Positions 8,086 through 17,316 are shown, numbered from the stretch's first letter. The stretch is DNA of 64,000 nt from UBA11891 sp965658355 (GCA_965658355.1 CBFHRX010000001.1:77799-141798); one strand, 5' to 3'. Notes: a model not told the origin generated them from the letters alone. Translations and numbers: made by a program.

Positions 8086-8631
8086 TTATTTTTTGGTTAA
8101 AAAGCTAAAACAGCTACTTCCATAGACACGCGTCTCTAGCCAAAAGGGATGCTGCTCTAGCTTTAGCTGCGGTGGATGTTCTGCTACCAAAAGGCCACTC
8201 TCAATCCATTTGTTATCAAAGAGTAAATCGATAAGACTCAGATAGGTTTGTTCATCATATTCATAGGGAGGATCCATGAAAACAAGGTCATGGGCAAGCC
8301 CCTTAGTACTCAAAAAGCGTTCTACTTTGGAGTGAATCACTGTAATGGGCAATTCCAACTTCTCAGCTGTAGTTCGAATAAAATGGGTGCAGTTCCGATC
8401 CCCATCCACTGCCAAACTACTGACTCCGTTGCGAGAGGTAAACTCATAGCTGATATTACCCGTCCCTGCAAAAAGATCCAGGAGTTTTGCTCCCTCAATC
8501 TCCATTTGATTGCTGAGAATATTAAATAGAGATTCTTTAGCACGATCTGTTGTGGGTCTTACTGGGAGTTTTTTAGGGGCTTGAATTCGCCTTCCTTTAC
8601 AGCGACCCGATATGATTCTAAAACTAAGCAT
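8086..8631 (-). CDS. rsmD: 16S rRNA (guanine966-N2)-methyltransferase
   Basis: S-adenosylmethionine-dependent methyltransferase that modifies G966 of 16S rRNA during 30S assembly. The 181-residue product starts with FRIISGRCKGR, has RPTTDRAKESLFNIL, the SAM-binding DLFAGTGN (about 53-60) and the catalytic DPPY at 120-123, all characteristic of RsmD. Its ATG overlaps the end of the upstream DUF3822 gene by eight bases, so the two are probably translationally coupled. The stop lies only three bases from the end of the convergent RNase P RNA, and both may share the T-rich region. Confidence 0.95.
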   Translation of the reverse strand: MLSFRIISGRCKGRRIQAPKKLPVRPTTDRAKESLFNILSNQMEIEGAKLLDLFAGTGNISYEFTSRNGVSSLAVDGDRNCTHFIRTTAEKLELPITVIHSKVERFLSTKGLAHDLVFMDPPYEYDEQTYLSLIDLLFDNKWIESGLLVAEHPPQLKLEQHPFWLETRVYGSSCFSFLTKK

Positions 8632-9370
8632 TCCAGTAAGGGGCAGGATCAGTATTTCCTACAGTGCTTTTATTAGAGGAATCTAAAAATTCAATTTGAG
8701 ATTGAAAATTTTCAACCCCTTCATAATAGCGCTTGTATTGAACATAATCACCTAAGAAGAAAATCGGACTGCTGTTTTCTGAAAGCTGTAACTGCTCAGA
8801 GGCGTAGAACAGGTAATACATAAAATCTTCTTCGTTTTTGTGCGGAAATCTATTGGCTAGCAAAATTCGAGTTCCTTGTGTTATGAAAAGATCAAAATGA
8901 GATTGAAAAAGATGGATGTAAATTTGTTTGTTGAAATTCGATTGCGAATTTTCAATAATACGGTCATATAGCAGTGAGAAGGAGGGAATAGGTATTAGAT
9001 TCGAATGTTTGTCTACCAATGACTTTGGATAGGAATACACAAATTTGACAAGACTGTTTGTACTCGTGTGAGAGGCCAGCTTTTTGGCTCTTTTTACTTC
9101 TCCAGCATAGGGTTTCCAATAAGCTGTCAGCAATGCTTCGTCATAATTTAATGTGGGTACAATGATAGTCGGTGTGTCAAGAAGTATAAGCTGCGTCTTT
9201 TCATCCACTGATTTTTGACGCATGAAACTTGAAATACTGTCCTCTACAGTGAGCCCAAAGTCTGTGTAGGGGAAATACAACTTTTCAGTTTGGGTACAAA
9301 AACAAAATCCATCCTCCAAAAGGAGAATGGATTGAGAATTATGTAGGATGTTGTTAGGGTTGTTTGGCAT
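8624..9370 (-). CDS. DUF3822 family protein
   Basis: About 248 residues, no signal peptide, no transmembrane segment. It resembles the DUF3822 family that very commonly sits next to rsmD in Bacteroidota; the fold of related proteins suggests an actin-like or ATPase-like domain but no activity is established. I start it at ATG 9370 (MPNNPNN); the open frame extends to 9394, which would deepen the overlap with the upstream gene from 17 to 41 bases. It overlaps rsmD downstream by eight bases. The position suggests a role around rRNA modification or ribosome assembly, but this is only guilt by association. Confidence 0.75.
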   Translation of the reverse strand: MPNNPNNILHNSQSILLLEDGFCFCTQTEKLYFPYTDFGLTVEDSISSFMRQKSVDEKTQLILLDTPTIIVPTLNYDEALLTAYWKPYAGEVKRAKKLASHTSTNSLVKFVYSYPKSLVDKHSNLIPIPSFSLLYDRIIENSQSNFNKQIYIHLFQSHFDLFITQGTRILLANRFPHKNEEDFMYYLFYASEQLQLSENSSPIFFLGDYVQYKRYYEGVENFQSQIEFLDSSNKSTVGNTDPAPYWNA

Positions 9371-10001
9371 CGAATATAGTCGGCCAGTTTCCATTTGTAC
9401 TCACTTCAGATAGCGACCCGAGAATGATTTCAGAGCCGTTTACACCATCTACTGAGACGGTTTCATTTTCTTGTTTAAGAAGGTCTTTATTTTGGTCGTG
9501 TAACACAACATTCTTAGAGACTTTTACTTCAAATACAGGAACGCGATAGCCGTTTTTATTGATAATATCTGCTTTTAAGGCAAATTGGGCGTCTATTCCT
9601 TCTACTGGAACTTGGCTCATTATTTTATACGACTTGTCGTTTTTGAATAGGGAGTCCAAAACGGCAACAGTACCCAAAGTATCTACAACAATGACTTCTC
9701 TTAACATATCGATCCTATACGTTCGATCGTATTCTAGGTAAGAAGAATCTCTTTTTTCGATAAGCGTAAATATCCCAGTCTCAACAAAGCTGATTAAACT
9801 GTCGAAGTTATTGGCATAAAAACCTTTCACATCTTTGTGCGCAATCTGTGCTTTACGAATTGTCTTCAAACGATTGATCACTTGTGCGTAACGTTCGTTC
9901 TTGGTCTTATTGAAATTAATAGGACCGTTGATAGAATCATAGATTTGGTAACTAAGCACGGCACATAAAACCCATAAAACCGCTTGTATTGCTATTTTCA
10001 T
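9354..10001 (-). CDS. Membrane-anchored protein of unknown function
   Basis: The 215-residue protein begins with a single hydrophobic segment (IAIQAVLWVLCAVLSYQIY) right at the N-terminus, which would act as an uncleaved anchor or signal; the rest is soluble and probably periplasmic. No catalytic motif is visible. The region after the anchor (NERYAQVINRLKTIRKAQIAH) is helical and is reminiscent of the region following the anchor in pseudopilin-like proteins, but the prepilin cleavage motif (G before FTLxE) is missing. First gene of a three-gene overlapping unit with DUF3822 and rsmD. A TAGATTTG element (TAnnTTTG match) lies about 30 bases upstream on the same strand. Confidence 0.7.
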   Translation of the reverse strand: MKIAIQAVLWVLCAVLSYQIYDSINGPINFNKTKNERYAQVINRLKTIRKAQIAHKDVKGFYANNFDSLISFVETGIFTLIEKRDSSYLEYDRTYRIDMLREVIVVDTLGTVAVLDSLFKNDKSYKIMSQVPVEGIDAQFALKADIINKNGYRVPVFEVKVSKNVVLHDQNKDLLKQENETVSVDGVNGSEIILGSLSEVSTNGNWPTIFDAKQP

Positions 10002-10095
10002 TCAACTATATTTTAGTAGTGTCAACAAATCTACAATTTTTTTTTATTCAGAAAAGCCTTCCTTTTGGTATCTTACACGGGAAAGACCCCAACAG

Positions 10096-11511
10096 ATGTT
10101 AGTCAAGGAATTAGAAGCAGAAATTCATCGCATTAGTCCCTTTCCCCTTACGGGTGCGCAAGCTGATTGGGCCACACAAGTGTCTGATTTTATCCTTGAG
10201 AAGAAGAATGACAAAATCATGATCCTCAAGGGCTATGCAGGGACTGGAAAATCAAGTATGATTGCACTGCTAGTAAGCGCTTTACCCAAAGTTCGACAGC
10301 GATCTGTTTTGTTAGCACCCACGGGTAGAGCCGCTAAAGTATTGTCTGTATATGCTCGAAAAAAAGCTTTTACCATTCACAAGAAAATATATTTTTCCAA
10401 TGCTGATAGTGGTAAAATTAAATTCCGATTGAAAAATAATACCCATCGCAATACCCTTTTTGTTGTTGATGAATCTTCTATGATTGGGGAGGATAGCAGC
10501 GGAGGTCGTCTTTTTGATAGGGGTTCTCTCTTGCATGATTTGGTTCAGTATGTTGAAGGAGGTGATAATTGCAAACTTATCTTGGTAGGCGATACTGCAC
10601 AGCTGCCTCCAGTGCATTTGGAACTAAGTCCCGCCTTAGACGCTGACAAGCTTGAGTACGAATTCAATCAAACTGTTCCCAGTAGTAAACTAGATGAAGT
10701 TGTTCGGCAACAATTAGACTCGGGAATACTTTATAATGCTACCTTATTACGAGAATTGATTGCGGCTGAAGATTCATCGCAATTTATTTTTAAGCTAGAG
10801 GGCTTCCCTGATATTCAAAGACTTCAAGATGGAAATGAATTTTTAGAATTGTTATCCAATGCCTTGCAAAGTGGAGGAGAAGATTCTACCGTACTGATAG
10901 TACGTTCCAATAAAAGAGCCAATCAATACAACCAAAGTATTCGAGAGCGAATTTTGTTTTTAGAATCCGATTTGGCTGTTGGAGACAGCTTGATGGTCGT
11001 AAAAAACAATTACCACTGGCTCAACGAAGAAGATCCAGCTGGTTTTATTGCCAATGGAGACACCCTACGTGTGCAAAAGATTCACGGCTATAAAGAACTT
11101 TACGGATTTAAGTTTGCCAACGTAAGCGTTCAAATGATTGATTATCCCGATCAAGAGGCATTTGAATGCAGTTTGTTATTAGATACACTACATGCGAATA
11201 CTGCTTCATTAAGTCAAGAGCAATCCCAGCAGCTGTATCAAAAAGTAAGTGAAGACTATGCTCATATTTCTTCTAAATTCAAACGTTTGCAGAAGGTAAA
11301 AGCAAACCCCTACTTTAATGCGTTACAAGTAAAGTACTCGTATGCCATCACCTGTCACAAGTCCCAAGGCGGGCAATGGCGGGAAGTCTTTGTTGAAATG
11401 CCTTATTTGCCAGACGGTCCCTCCGTTTCTTTTTATAGATGGCTTTACACGGCCATGACAAGGGCGCAAGAAAAGCTGTATTTAATTGGCTTTTCCAAAG
11501 ACTATTTTTAA
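10096..11511 (+). CDS. RecD/Pif1-like ATP-dependent DNA helicase
   Basis: Superfamily 1B helicase of 471 residues. Motif I (Walker A) GYAGTGKS is at 46-53, motif Ia LLAPTGRAAK near 76, motif II FVVDESSMI near 125, motif III LVGDTAQLPP near 165, motif V CHKSQGGQWREV and motif VI YTAMTRAQEKLYL at the C-terminus. It lacks the long N-terminal region of RecD2 (over 700 residues), and I see no recB or recC nearby, so it is a stand-alone helicase similar to those annotated in Flavobacteria as AAA family ATPase or RecD-like. It probably acts in recombination or replication repair. It is a single gene. Confidence 0.9.
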   Translation: MLVKELEAEIHRISPFPLTGAQADWATQVSDFILEKKNDKIMILKGYAGTGKSSMIALLVSALPKVRQRSVLLAPTGRAAKVLSVYARKKAFTIHKKIYFSNADSGKIKFRLKNNTHRNTLFVVDESSMIGEDSSGGRLFDRGSLLHDLVQYVEGGDNCKLILVGDTAQLPPVHLELSPALDADKLEYEFNQTVPSSKLDEVVRQQLDSGILYNATLLRELIAAEDSSQFIFKLEGFPDIQRLQDGNEFLELLSNALQSGGEDSTVLIVRSNKRANQYNQSIRERILFLESDLAVGDSLMVVKNNYHWLNEEDPAGFIANGDTLRVQKIHGYKELYGFKFANVSVQMIDYPDQEAFECSLLLDTLHANTASLSQEQSQQLYQKVSEDYAHISSKFKRLQKVKANPYFNALQVKYSYAITCHKSQGGQWREVFVEMPYLPDGPSVSFYRWLYTAMTRAQEKLYLIGFSKDYF

Positions 11512-11611
11512 AAACATCCAGACTTCTAAACCCCCAATGTTAGTGGATTCTTTTTTAAAACCACAAGAAACAGTTCGCACACGCTTAAAAAGAGACAAAC
11601 GTAATTTAAGC

Positions 11612-12328
11612 TTAGCCGTTTAAATCTAGGGTGTGGTATACGTTTTGCACATCGTCATCATCTTCCATTTTTTCAAGAAGTTTTTCTACTTCCTCTTGTG
11701 CTTCACTGCTTAATTTTTTCGTTAGCTGAGGGATGCGTTCAAACCCTGAGGACAGAATTTCAATGGAGCGATTTTCGAGCTCTTTTTGGATAGCACCAAA
11801 GCTTCCAAAAGGAGCGTAGAGTAACATGCCGTCCTCGTCTACAAATACTTCTTCTACTCCAAAATCAATAAACTCAAGTTCTATTTCTTCAGGGTCAAGA
11901 CCTTCAGCAGGGATTCGAAAATTACACGTATGGTCGAACATAAACTCTACCGAACCCGAGGTACCAAGTGTTCCATTACACTTGTTAAAATAACTTCTGA
12001 TGTTAGCCACTGTTCTATTGTTGTTGTCAGTAGCTGTTTCCACTAATACCGCAATACCATGAGGGGCATATCCTTCATATAGGATTTCCTTATAGTTTTC
12101 GGTATTCTTGTCAGAGGCTTTTTTGATGGCCCTTTCAATATTGTCTTTGGGCATATTTGCTGCTTTTGCATTTTGCATGACAGCTCTAAGACGAGAATTG
12201 TTATCAGGATCTGCACCTCCTTCTTTGACCGCCATGACAATATCTTTGCCTATACGGGTAAAGGTTTTGGCCATTGCTGACCATCGTTTCATCTTTCGGG
12301 CTTTTCGAAATTCAAAGGCTCTTCCCAT
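11612..12328 (-). CDS. YebC/PmpR family protein
   Basis: The 238-residue protein opens with MGRAFEFRK and contains KDIVMAVKEGGADPDNNSRL and NMPKDNIERAIKKA, diagnostic of the YebC family, followed by the two-domain C-terminal part. Family members act as DNA-binding regulators (PmpR) or, as shown more recently, as factors that relieve ribosome stalling on proline-rich stretches; sequence alone does not decide between these. A TATTTTTG element lies about 22 bases upstream. Its 3' end lies 100 bases from the convergent helicase gene. Confidence 0.93.
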   Translation of the reverse strand: MGRAFEFRKARKMKRWSAMAKTFTRIGKDIVMAVKEGGADPDNNSRLRAVMQNAKAANMPKDNIERAIKKASDKNTENYKEILYEGYAPHGIAVLVETATDNNNRTVANIRSYFNKCNGTLGTSGSVEFMFDHTCNFRIPAEGLDPEEIELEFIDFGVEEVFVDEDGMLLYAPFGSFGAIQKELENRSIEILSSGFERIPQLTKKLSSEAQEEVEKLLEKMEDDDDVQNVYHTLDLNG

Positions 12329-12349
12329 CTTATTTTATTTGGTGTTGCA

Positions 12350-12357
12350 CAAAAATA
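12350..12357 (-). promoter_or_regulatory. -7 promoter element before the YebC-family gene
   Basis: TATTTTTG on the minus strand, an exact TAnnTTTG match, ends 21 bases before the ATG at 12328. No convincing -33 TTG at the usual spacing. Confidence 0.5.
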
Positions 12358-12433
12358 TAAAACTTTAAGACGTCATTGGAACTTGTTTATAGTTCTGTTT
12401 ATCTGAGTGTAATAGGCATACTGGAGCGGACCA

Positions 12434-13258
12434 TCAAATGATTTTTCGGATTAAATCAATATCGTCTAGTACCTCATTGTAGTTGATTTGCAAATGCTGT
12501 GGTAGTTTATTTTCTTTTGGTAAGGTGGCCAAATACCGAATATCATTTGTTGTGAATACTTGTTTGTAAGTCGCTTTTTTATGATTGCGTCTTTCTACTA
12601 CGGCTTTTATAAACTCATAGTGTCCAATTAAATCGTGGCTACCCAAATGGAAAATACCACTCAATTGATGATTGATGATATAATGTATTTGCTGTGATAA
12701 TTTTCGGTCACTGTTTACATTTATAACAGAATTTGGAAACACCTCCAGCGGTATTTGTTGTTGTACTGCCCAGTCAATTTCTCGTACCCTTGGGCTTTGC
12801 TGCCCAAAAATCATGGGGAGTCGTGCAATGACAAATTTAGCTGGGGGAAGTCGTAGCAATCCGTTTTCGATTTTAATTTTTAAGCGCCCGTAAATACTTT
12901 CAGAAAGGGTTTTGTCATACTCATAAGAAGGGTAGTGTTGAAAGGCGTCGAAAACATTGGCAGAGGATAAAAACAACAAACGACAATTGTTGTTTTTGAC
13001 AAAATCTATCAGAAAACGATGCACTTCAATCTGTGTTTCAAAATCGCCTCTCAATGCGGAAACGATCAATTTGGGTTTGACTTCTTTAATAATGGACTCC
13101 AAGCCCCCTTCTTCCATATTGTATTGATAGAAGTGTTTGTTGTGTTTGTGGCTTTTGCTGCTGCAGTAGGTAGCGTAGGTGTCGAAATAAGAACAAAGTT
13201 CTTTGTAGAGTGTTTCTCCAATGTAGCCACTACCTCCTAAAATCAACACTCGCTTCAT
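12434..13258 (-). CDS. RmlD-like sugar-nucleotide reductase / SDR family oxidoreductase
   Basis: A 274-residue extended short-chain dehydrogenase. The NAD(P)-binding GGSGYIG is at 8-14; a conserved Ser-Ser (LSSANVF) followed by YEYDKTLSE supplies the catalytic Tyr-xxx-Lys. The C-terminal half resembles the RmlD substrate-binding domain of dTDP-4-dehydrorhamnose reductases. No other rhamnose genes (rmlA, B or C) are nearby, so the substrate is uncertain. It starts six bases after gcvT and probably belongs to the same transcript, though no metabolic link with the glycine cleavage system is obvious. Confidence 0.75.
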   Translation of the reverse strand: MKRVLILGGSGYIGETLYKELCSYFDTYATYCSSKSHKHNKHFYQYNMEEGGLESIIKEVKPKLIVSALRGDFETQIEVHRFLIDFVKNNNCRLLFLSSANVFDAFQHYPSYEYDKTLSESIYGRLKIKIENGLLRLPPAKFVIARLPMIFGQQSPRVREIDWAVQQQIPLEVFPNSVINVNSDRKLSQQIHYIINHQLSGIFHLGSHDLIGHYEFIKAVVERRNHKKATYKQVFTTNDIRYLATLPKENKLPQHLQINYNEVLDDIDLIRKII

Positions 13259-13264
13259 GCAGGC

Positions 13265-14353
13265 TTATTTATAAAAAGGGAGTTTAACCACTTCGGCAGC
13301 GACTTGCTTTGCTCTAATATTTACATAGACCGTACTCCCAATAGAAGCATATTCTTTTTCTATAAAACCTAAGCCAATACCGGTATTTAAGGAAGGTGAT
13401 TGAGTCCCTGAGGTTACTTGTCCGATAGTTTCTTGTTGTGCATTGCTCAAGCTGTATTCGGCACGAGGAATTCCTCTTTCGGTCATCTTAAACCCAATTA
13501 ATTTCTGTTTAGAAGCTGTCGCTTTTTGGTGTTGTAAGGATTCAAAAGCAAGGTTCGAAGGATCCGGTTTCGCAATCCACCCTAATCCTGCTGCAATTGG
13601 ATTGGTTTTGTCATTAATTTCATGCCCGTACAAGCAATAGCCCATTTCCAGTCTTAAGGTATCTCGTGCAGCGAGTCCAATCGGTTGTATTCCATCATTA
13701 CTTCCGGCAGTAAGCACTTTCTCCCAAACAGTTATCGCTTGTGAATTTGGAAAATAGACTTCTATGCCTCCTGCTCCCGTATAGCCTGTGGTGGCTATTA
13801 TCGTATTTTCAATACCGGCAAATATCCCCTTCTGGACACTGTAGTAGGGGAGTGAGGCTAGGTCAACATCGGTTAACGGTTGCATTGCTTCTATGCTCTT
13901 TGGACCTTGAATCGCTAATAGACCTGTTTCTGCTGAGGCGTTGGTCATATCGGCGCCTATTGTTTTATTGGCTTTACGTATCCAATCCCAATCCTTTTCA
14001 ATATTAGCGGCATTCACAACAAGGAAATAGCATTCTTCATCCAAGCGATATACGATTAGATCATCAACAACACCCCCTTTGGCATTCGGAAGGAAATTAT
14101 ACTGTGCTTTCCCGACGGGAATAGTCGCCACAGCATTGCTACACACTTTTTGAAGTAAAGGCAACGCCTTTGGTCCTTCTATATAGAATTCTCCCATATG
14201 GGATACATCAAAAACCCCAAGGCTATTTCGAACCGCTAGATGTTCGTCTTTGACACCGGTATATTGTATGGGCATTTCAAACCCCCCAAAAGGAGCCATC
14301 TTGGCACCCAGGGAATGGTGTATCGCGTTTAATGCAGTTTTCTTTGTTTCCAT
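13265..14353 (-). CDS. gcvT: Aminomethyltransferase, T-protein of the glycine cleavage system
   Basis: Transfers the methylene group from aminomethylated H-protein to tetrahydrofolate, releasing ammonia. The 362 residues match the usual length of about 360-370. Visible features are APFGGFEMPIQY, GVFDVSHMGEF, GGVVDDLIVYR (with the catalytic Asp), TGYTGAGGIEVYF and RLEMGYCLYGHE. I chose the ATG at 14353; the frame is open a further 23 codons, but that part does not look like GcvT and the -7 element at 14359-14366 would then lie inside the gene. gcvP and gcvH are not in the window, as is usual for Flavobacteria in which the genes are scattered. Confidence 0.96.
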   Translation of the reverse strand: METKKTALNAIHHSLGAKMAPFGGFEMPIQYTGVKDEHLAVRNSLGVFDVSHMGEFYIEGPKALPLLQKVCSNAVATIPVGKAQYNFLPNAKGGVVDDLIVYRLDEECYFLVVNAANIEKDWDWIRKANKTIGADMTNASAETGLLAIQGPKSIEAMQPLTDVDLASLPYYSVQKGIFAGIENTIIATTGYTGAGGIEVYFPNSQAITVWEKVLTAGSNDGIQPIGLAARDTLRLEMGYCLYGHEINDKTNPIAAGLGWIAKPDPSNLAFESLQHQKATASKQKLIGFKMTERGIPRAEYSLSNAQQETIGQVTSGTQSPSLNTGIGLGFIEKEYASIGSTVYVNIRAKQVAAEVVKLPFYK

Positions 14354-14358
14354 ATCTG

Positions 14359-14366
14359 CTAAAATA
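14359..14366 (-). promoter_or_regulatory. -7 promoter element before gcvT
   Basis: TATTTTAG on the minus strand matches TAnnTTTG at all but one defined position and ends five bases before the gcvT ATG, the same geometry as at dnaX, clpC and bshA. Confidence 0.4.
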
Positions 14367-14407
14367 TTACATTTAAAAAGCGGTATTTTAATCTGTAAAA
14401 AATAGTT

Positions 14408-16018
14408 ATGAACCAAGTACAAAAAAGAACCCTTTCTTTCTTCCAGCTGTTTCTCGCTCTAACGGGTCTCTATGGGCAAGAAATACCAGAAGACGAATAT
14501 CAAGAACGCAGAGAAAGTCTCCGGAGTCTACTTCCCGATAATTCTGTAGCGGTCTTTTTTAGTGCCCCTATCAAAAATCGTTCGAATGACACGGACTATC
14601 ATTATCATCCTGATAGAAACCTGTTGTATTTATCTGGTTGGGAAGAGCCCCATGCGGTTTTAGTAGTCTTTAAAAACCCACAAGCCGATGAAGAGGGGCA
14701 GTACTCTGAGGTCTTATATGTACGCGATCGCGATCCCTATGAAGAATTGTGGAACGGTAGCATTTTGGGAGTCGAGCGTGCGCAGCATATGAAACTGGAA
14801 AGGGTCAAAGACCGAAAAGAATTTAGTGCAGATACAATTAATTTCAATCAGTTTGAGGAAGTGTTGATTTATGAATTTCAAAATGATGTTCGAAATCGTC
14901 CGAATGATGCGTTTGATCTATATGCGTTGCAGAAAGACTTTAAAAAGCACATTCACTATCCACAGGAATTTAACTCCGTGCGCTACGGGTTGTATCAGAA
15001 AATTCGAGCGATTGGACCAGATGGGGTTGTGAAATTAAAAGCTGAAATAAAGCGTATGTCTCGTGTAGATCCTGGAATTTCAGAAGATCAAGTATTGCAA
15101 AGTTTTTTAGCCTTACCAGAGGGAGCATCCGTAAAAGAGCTGCGACTAGAATCTCAATTGGTATTGGCTCAGCAAAATTTTAATGTCGATAAGCTCCCCG
15201 CTTTGATGGGGCAATTAAGAGAAATTAAAAGCCCTTTTGAAATTAAAGTGTTGCGTAAAGCCATAGGGATTTCAGTGGCAGGACAAATTGAGGTGATGAA
15301 AGCCTTACATCCCCAAATGAGTGAGCGTGAAGTGCAAGGTATTCATGAATTTGTCTACAAGAAGTACGGAGCAGCAGATATCGGCTATCCTTCTATAGTG
15401 GGTGCTGGTGGAAATGCTTGTATTTTACATTACAGTCACAATGACTTAAAAACGATCGACAACCAACTTGTTTTGATGGATTTGGGAGCTGAATATAGAG
15501 GCTATACCGCCGATATCACCCGTACGCTGCCTGCGAATGGAAAATTTACAAAAGTACAAAGAGAACTCTACCAGGTGGTTTATGATTCTCAGGAAGCCGC
15601 CATTGCTGTAGCCACAGTTGGTGCCTCTTTTTCTGATATTCGTGAGGTTGCCTACCGAGAAGTAGCAGCTGGATTAAAGCGATTAGGGCTGATCGAAAAG
15701 GAGAGTGAAATGAAGCGCTATTTGCCCCATGGGGTGAGTCACCATATAGGTTTAGACGTCCACGATCCAGGGGAGTATAAGCGTCTAAAACCCAATATGG
15801 TTATAACAGTAGAACCCGGCATCTATATTCCTGAAGGGAGTCCCTGTGACTCCAAATGGTGGAATATCGGAATTCGTATTGAAGATAATATTCTAATTAG
15901 CGAGCAGGGGCCTGTCAACTTATCAGCTGGAGCTCCCCGTAAATGGGATGAAATTGAAAAAATGATGACAGAAAAAAGTATTTTGAGTGATTGGACATTA
16001 CCGCCTCTTGAAGATTAA
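14408..16018 (+). CDS. Exported Xaa-Pro aminopeptidase (M24B family)
   Basis: Metallopeptidase that removes N-terminal residues preceding proline. The 536-residue precursor starts with a signal peptide ending near LYGQ, so the enzyme is probably periplasmic, unlike cytoplasmic PepP of E. coli. An N-terminal aminopeptidase-P domain (SAPIKNRSNDTDYHY, NLLYLSGWEEP) precedes the pita-bread domain, where the five metal ligands are present: Asp in LMDLGAEYRG (about 358), Asp in TADITRT (about 369), His in LPHGVSHHIG (about 440), Glu in VEPGIYIPE (about 467) and Glu in RIEDN (about 493). It diverges from gcvT, and its stop overlaps that of thrC by four bases. Confidence 0.93.
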   Translation: MNQVQKRTLSFFQLFLALTGLYGQEIPEDEYQERRESLRSLLPDNSVAVFFSAPIKNRSNDTDYHYHPDRNLLYLSGWEEPHAVLVVFKNPQADEEGQYSEVLYVRDRDPYEELWNGSILGVERAQHMKLERVKDRKEFSADTINFNQFEEVLIYEFQNDVRNRPNDAFDLYALQKDFKKHIHYPQEFNSVRYGLYQKIRAIGPDGVVKLKAEIKRMSRVDPGISEDQVLQSFLALPEGASVKELRLESQLVLAQQNFNVDKLPALMGQLREIKSPFEIKVLRKAIGISVAGQIEVMKALHPQMSEREVQGIHEFVYKKYGAADIGYPSIVGAGGNACILHYSHNDLKTIDNQLVLMDLGAEYRGYTADITRTLPANGKFTKVQRELYQVVYDSQEAAIAVATVGASFSDIREVAYREVAAGLKRLGLIEKESEMKRYLPHGVSHHIGLDVHDPGEYKRLKPNMVITVEPGIYIPEGSPCDSKWWNIGIRIEDNILISEQGPVNLSAGAPRKWDEIEKMMTEKSILSDWTLPPLED

Positions 16019-17316
16019 GAGTTGAGTAAATAGCTTTTTAAATCCTCATAATTACGAATTTCAATGCTTTTCTTTTCTTTTTTGACCAGCTCTCGGATAC
16101 TTTCCGGTAACGGGACCTCTGTCTTAATGGCGTCTTCTACCACATCGACAAACTTAACAGGATGTGCTGTTTCAAGGAAAACACCATAAGTGGGTTGACT
16201 TTGTTCTTTCATATATTCTACTAATCCTAAATACCCAACAGCACCGTGAGGATCCGCAATGTAATTATAGGAAGCATGTAATTCTTTCAATGCCTTTTTG
16301 GTTTCAGTATCTGAATAGCGATACCCACTAAGCAACTTGCGTAAACGGGTCAAGTCATTGTTGACTATTTTTTGAATCCGGATAAAATTAGAGGGGGCTC
16401 CAACATCCATTGCGTTTGAAATGGTTGCAATCGTTTTTTTAGGTTCGTATACTCCATTGTTGAGATACTCTACCACTGCATCATTTCTGTTATTTGAGGC
16501 GATGAAATGCGAAATACCTAATCCCATTTGTTGCGCCATCATACCGGCGCAAATATTCCCAAAGTTCCCACTTGGAACCGAAAAAACTAGATTTTCATCT
16601 CGCTCTTGCAAGTCTCTTACCGCAATAAAATAATAAAACATCTGTGGCAACCAGCGGGCGACATTAATAGAATTAGCAGATGTCAAAGGACGTACTTTTT
16701 TTATTTGTTCGTCTAAAAAAGCTGTTTTAACCATGTCCTGGCAATCATCAAAAACCCCGTCTACTTCAATGGCAGTAATATTTTGCCCAAGCGTCGTCAA
16801 TTGTTTTTCCTGAATGGCACTTACTTTCCCTTTTGGATAAAGAATAACTACATCGATGCCTTCAACACCAAGAAAGCCATCCGCAACGGCTCCCCCTGTA
16901 TCCCCAGATGTCGCTACTAGGACAGTCAGTTTTTTTTGTTTTTTTTGGGTGTTGAAATAGCCCAAACAACGAGCCATAAAGCGGGCCCCAACATCCTTAA
17001 ACGCTAGGGTAGGTCCATGAAAAAGTTCTAAAGCCCCTATCTGATCTTGAATAGAATGTATGGGGAAGTCAAAGGCTATTGTTTCTGCTACGATTTGATA
17101 CAGGGTCTCTTCCGGAATATCAGATCCAATATAGGGTTTGATGGCACGAAAGCACATTTCTGCGAGGCTATACTCTTTGAGGCTTGTTAGGAAATCTGAT
17201 TCTAATCGGGGGATTTCTTCGGGGAAATAAAGCCCTCTGTCTGGAGCCAAACCAGCACGTACAGCTGTTTGAAAATCCGTAGGTGCTGAATTGTGATTTA
17301 AGCTATAGTATTTCAT
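16015..17316 (-). CDS. thrC: Threonine synthase
   Basis: PLP-dependent enzyme converting O-phosphohomoserine to threonine. The 433-residue product has the PLP lysine at Lys107 in LAFKDVGARF, the upstream FHGPTLAF substrate loop, and the phosphate-binding TSGDTGGAVADGF. The length corresponds to the longer, E. coli-like class of threonine synthases. The ATG overlaps the end of thrB by 14 bases, so the gene is the last of a coupled thrA-thrB-thrC operon. The stop codon overlaps that of the convergent aminopeptidase gene. Confidence 0.96.
   Translation of the reverse strand: MKYYSLNHNSAPTDFQTAVRAGLAPDRGLYFPEEIPRLESDFLTSLKEYSLAEMCFRAIKPYIGSDIPEETLYQIVAETIAFDFPIHSIQDQIGALELFHGPTLAFKDVGARFMARCLGYFNTQKKQKKLTVLVATSGDTGGAVADGFLGVEGIDVVILYPKGKVSAIQEKQLTTLGQNITAIEVDGVFDDCQDMVKTAFLDEQIKKVRPLTSANSINVARWLPQMFYYFIAVRDLQERDENLVFSVPSGNFGNICAGMMAQQMGLGISHFIASNNRNDAVVEYLNNGVYEPKKTIATISNAMDVGAPSNFIRIQKIVNNDLTRLRKLLSGYRYSDTETKKALKELHASYNYIADPHGAVGYLGLVEYMKEQSQPTYGVFLETAHPVKFVDVVEDAIKTEVPLPESIRELVKKEKKSIEIRNYEDLKSYLLNS

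Noticed and set aside
12413..12433. Repeat shared with 28320-28335 (TACTGGAGCGG with ACCA/TCCA)
   Set aside because: An 11-base match is expected by chance many times in 64 kb and no further similarity surrounds it.
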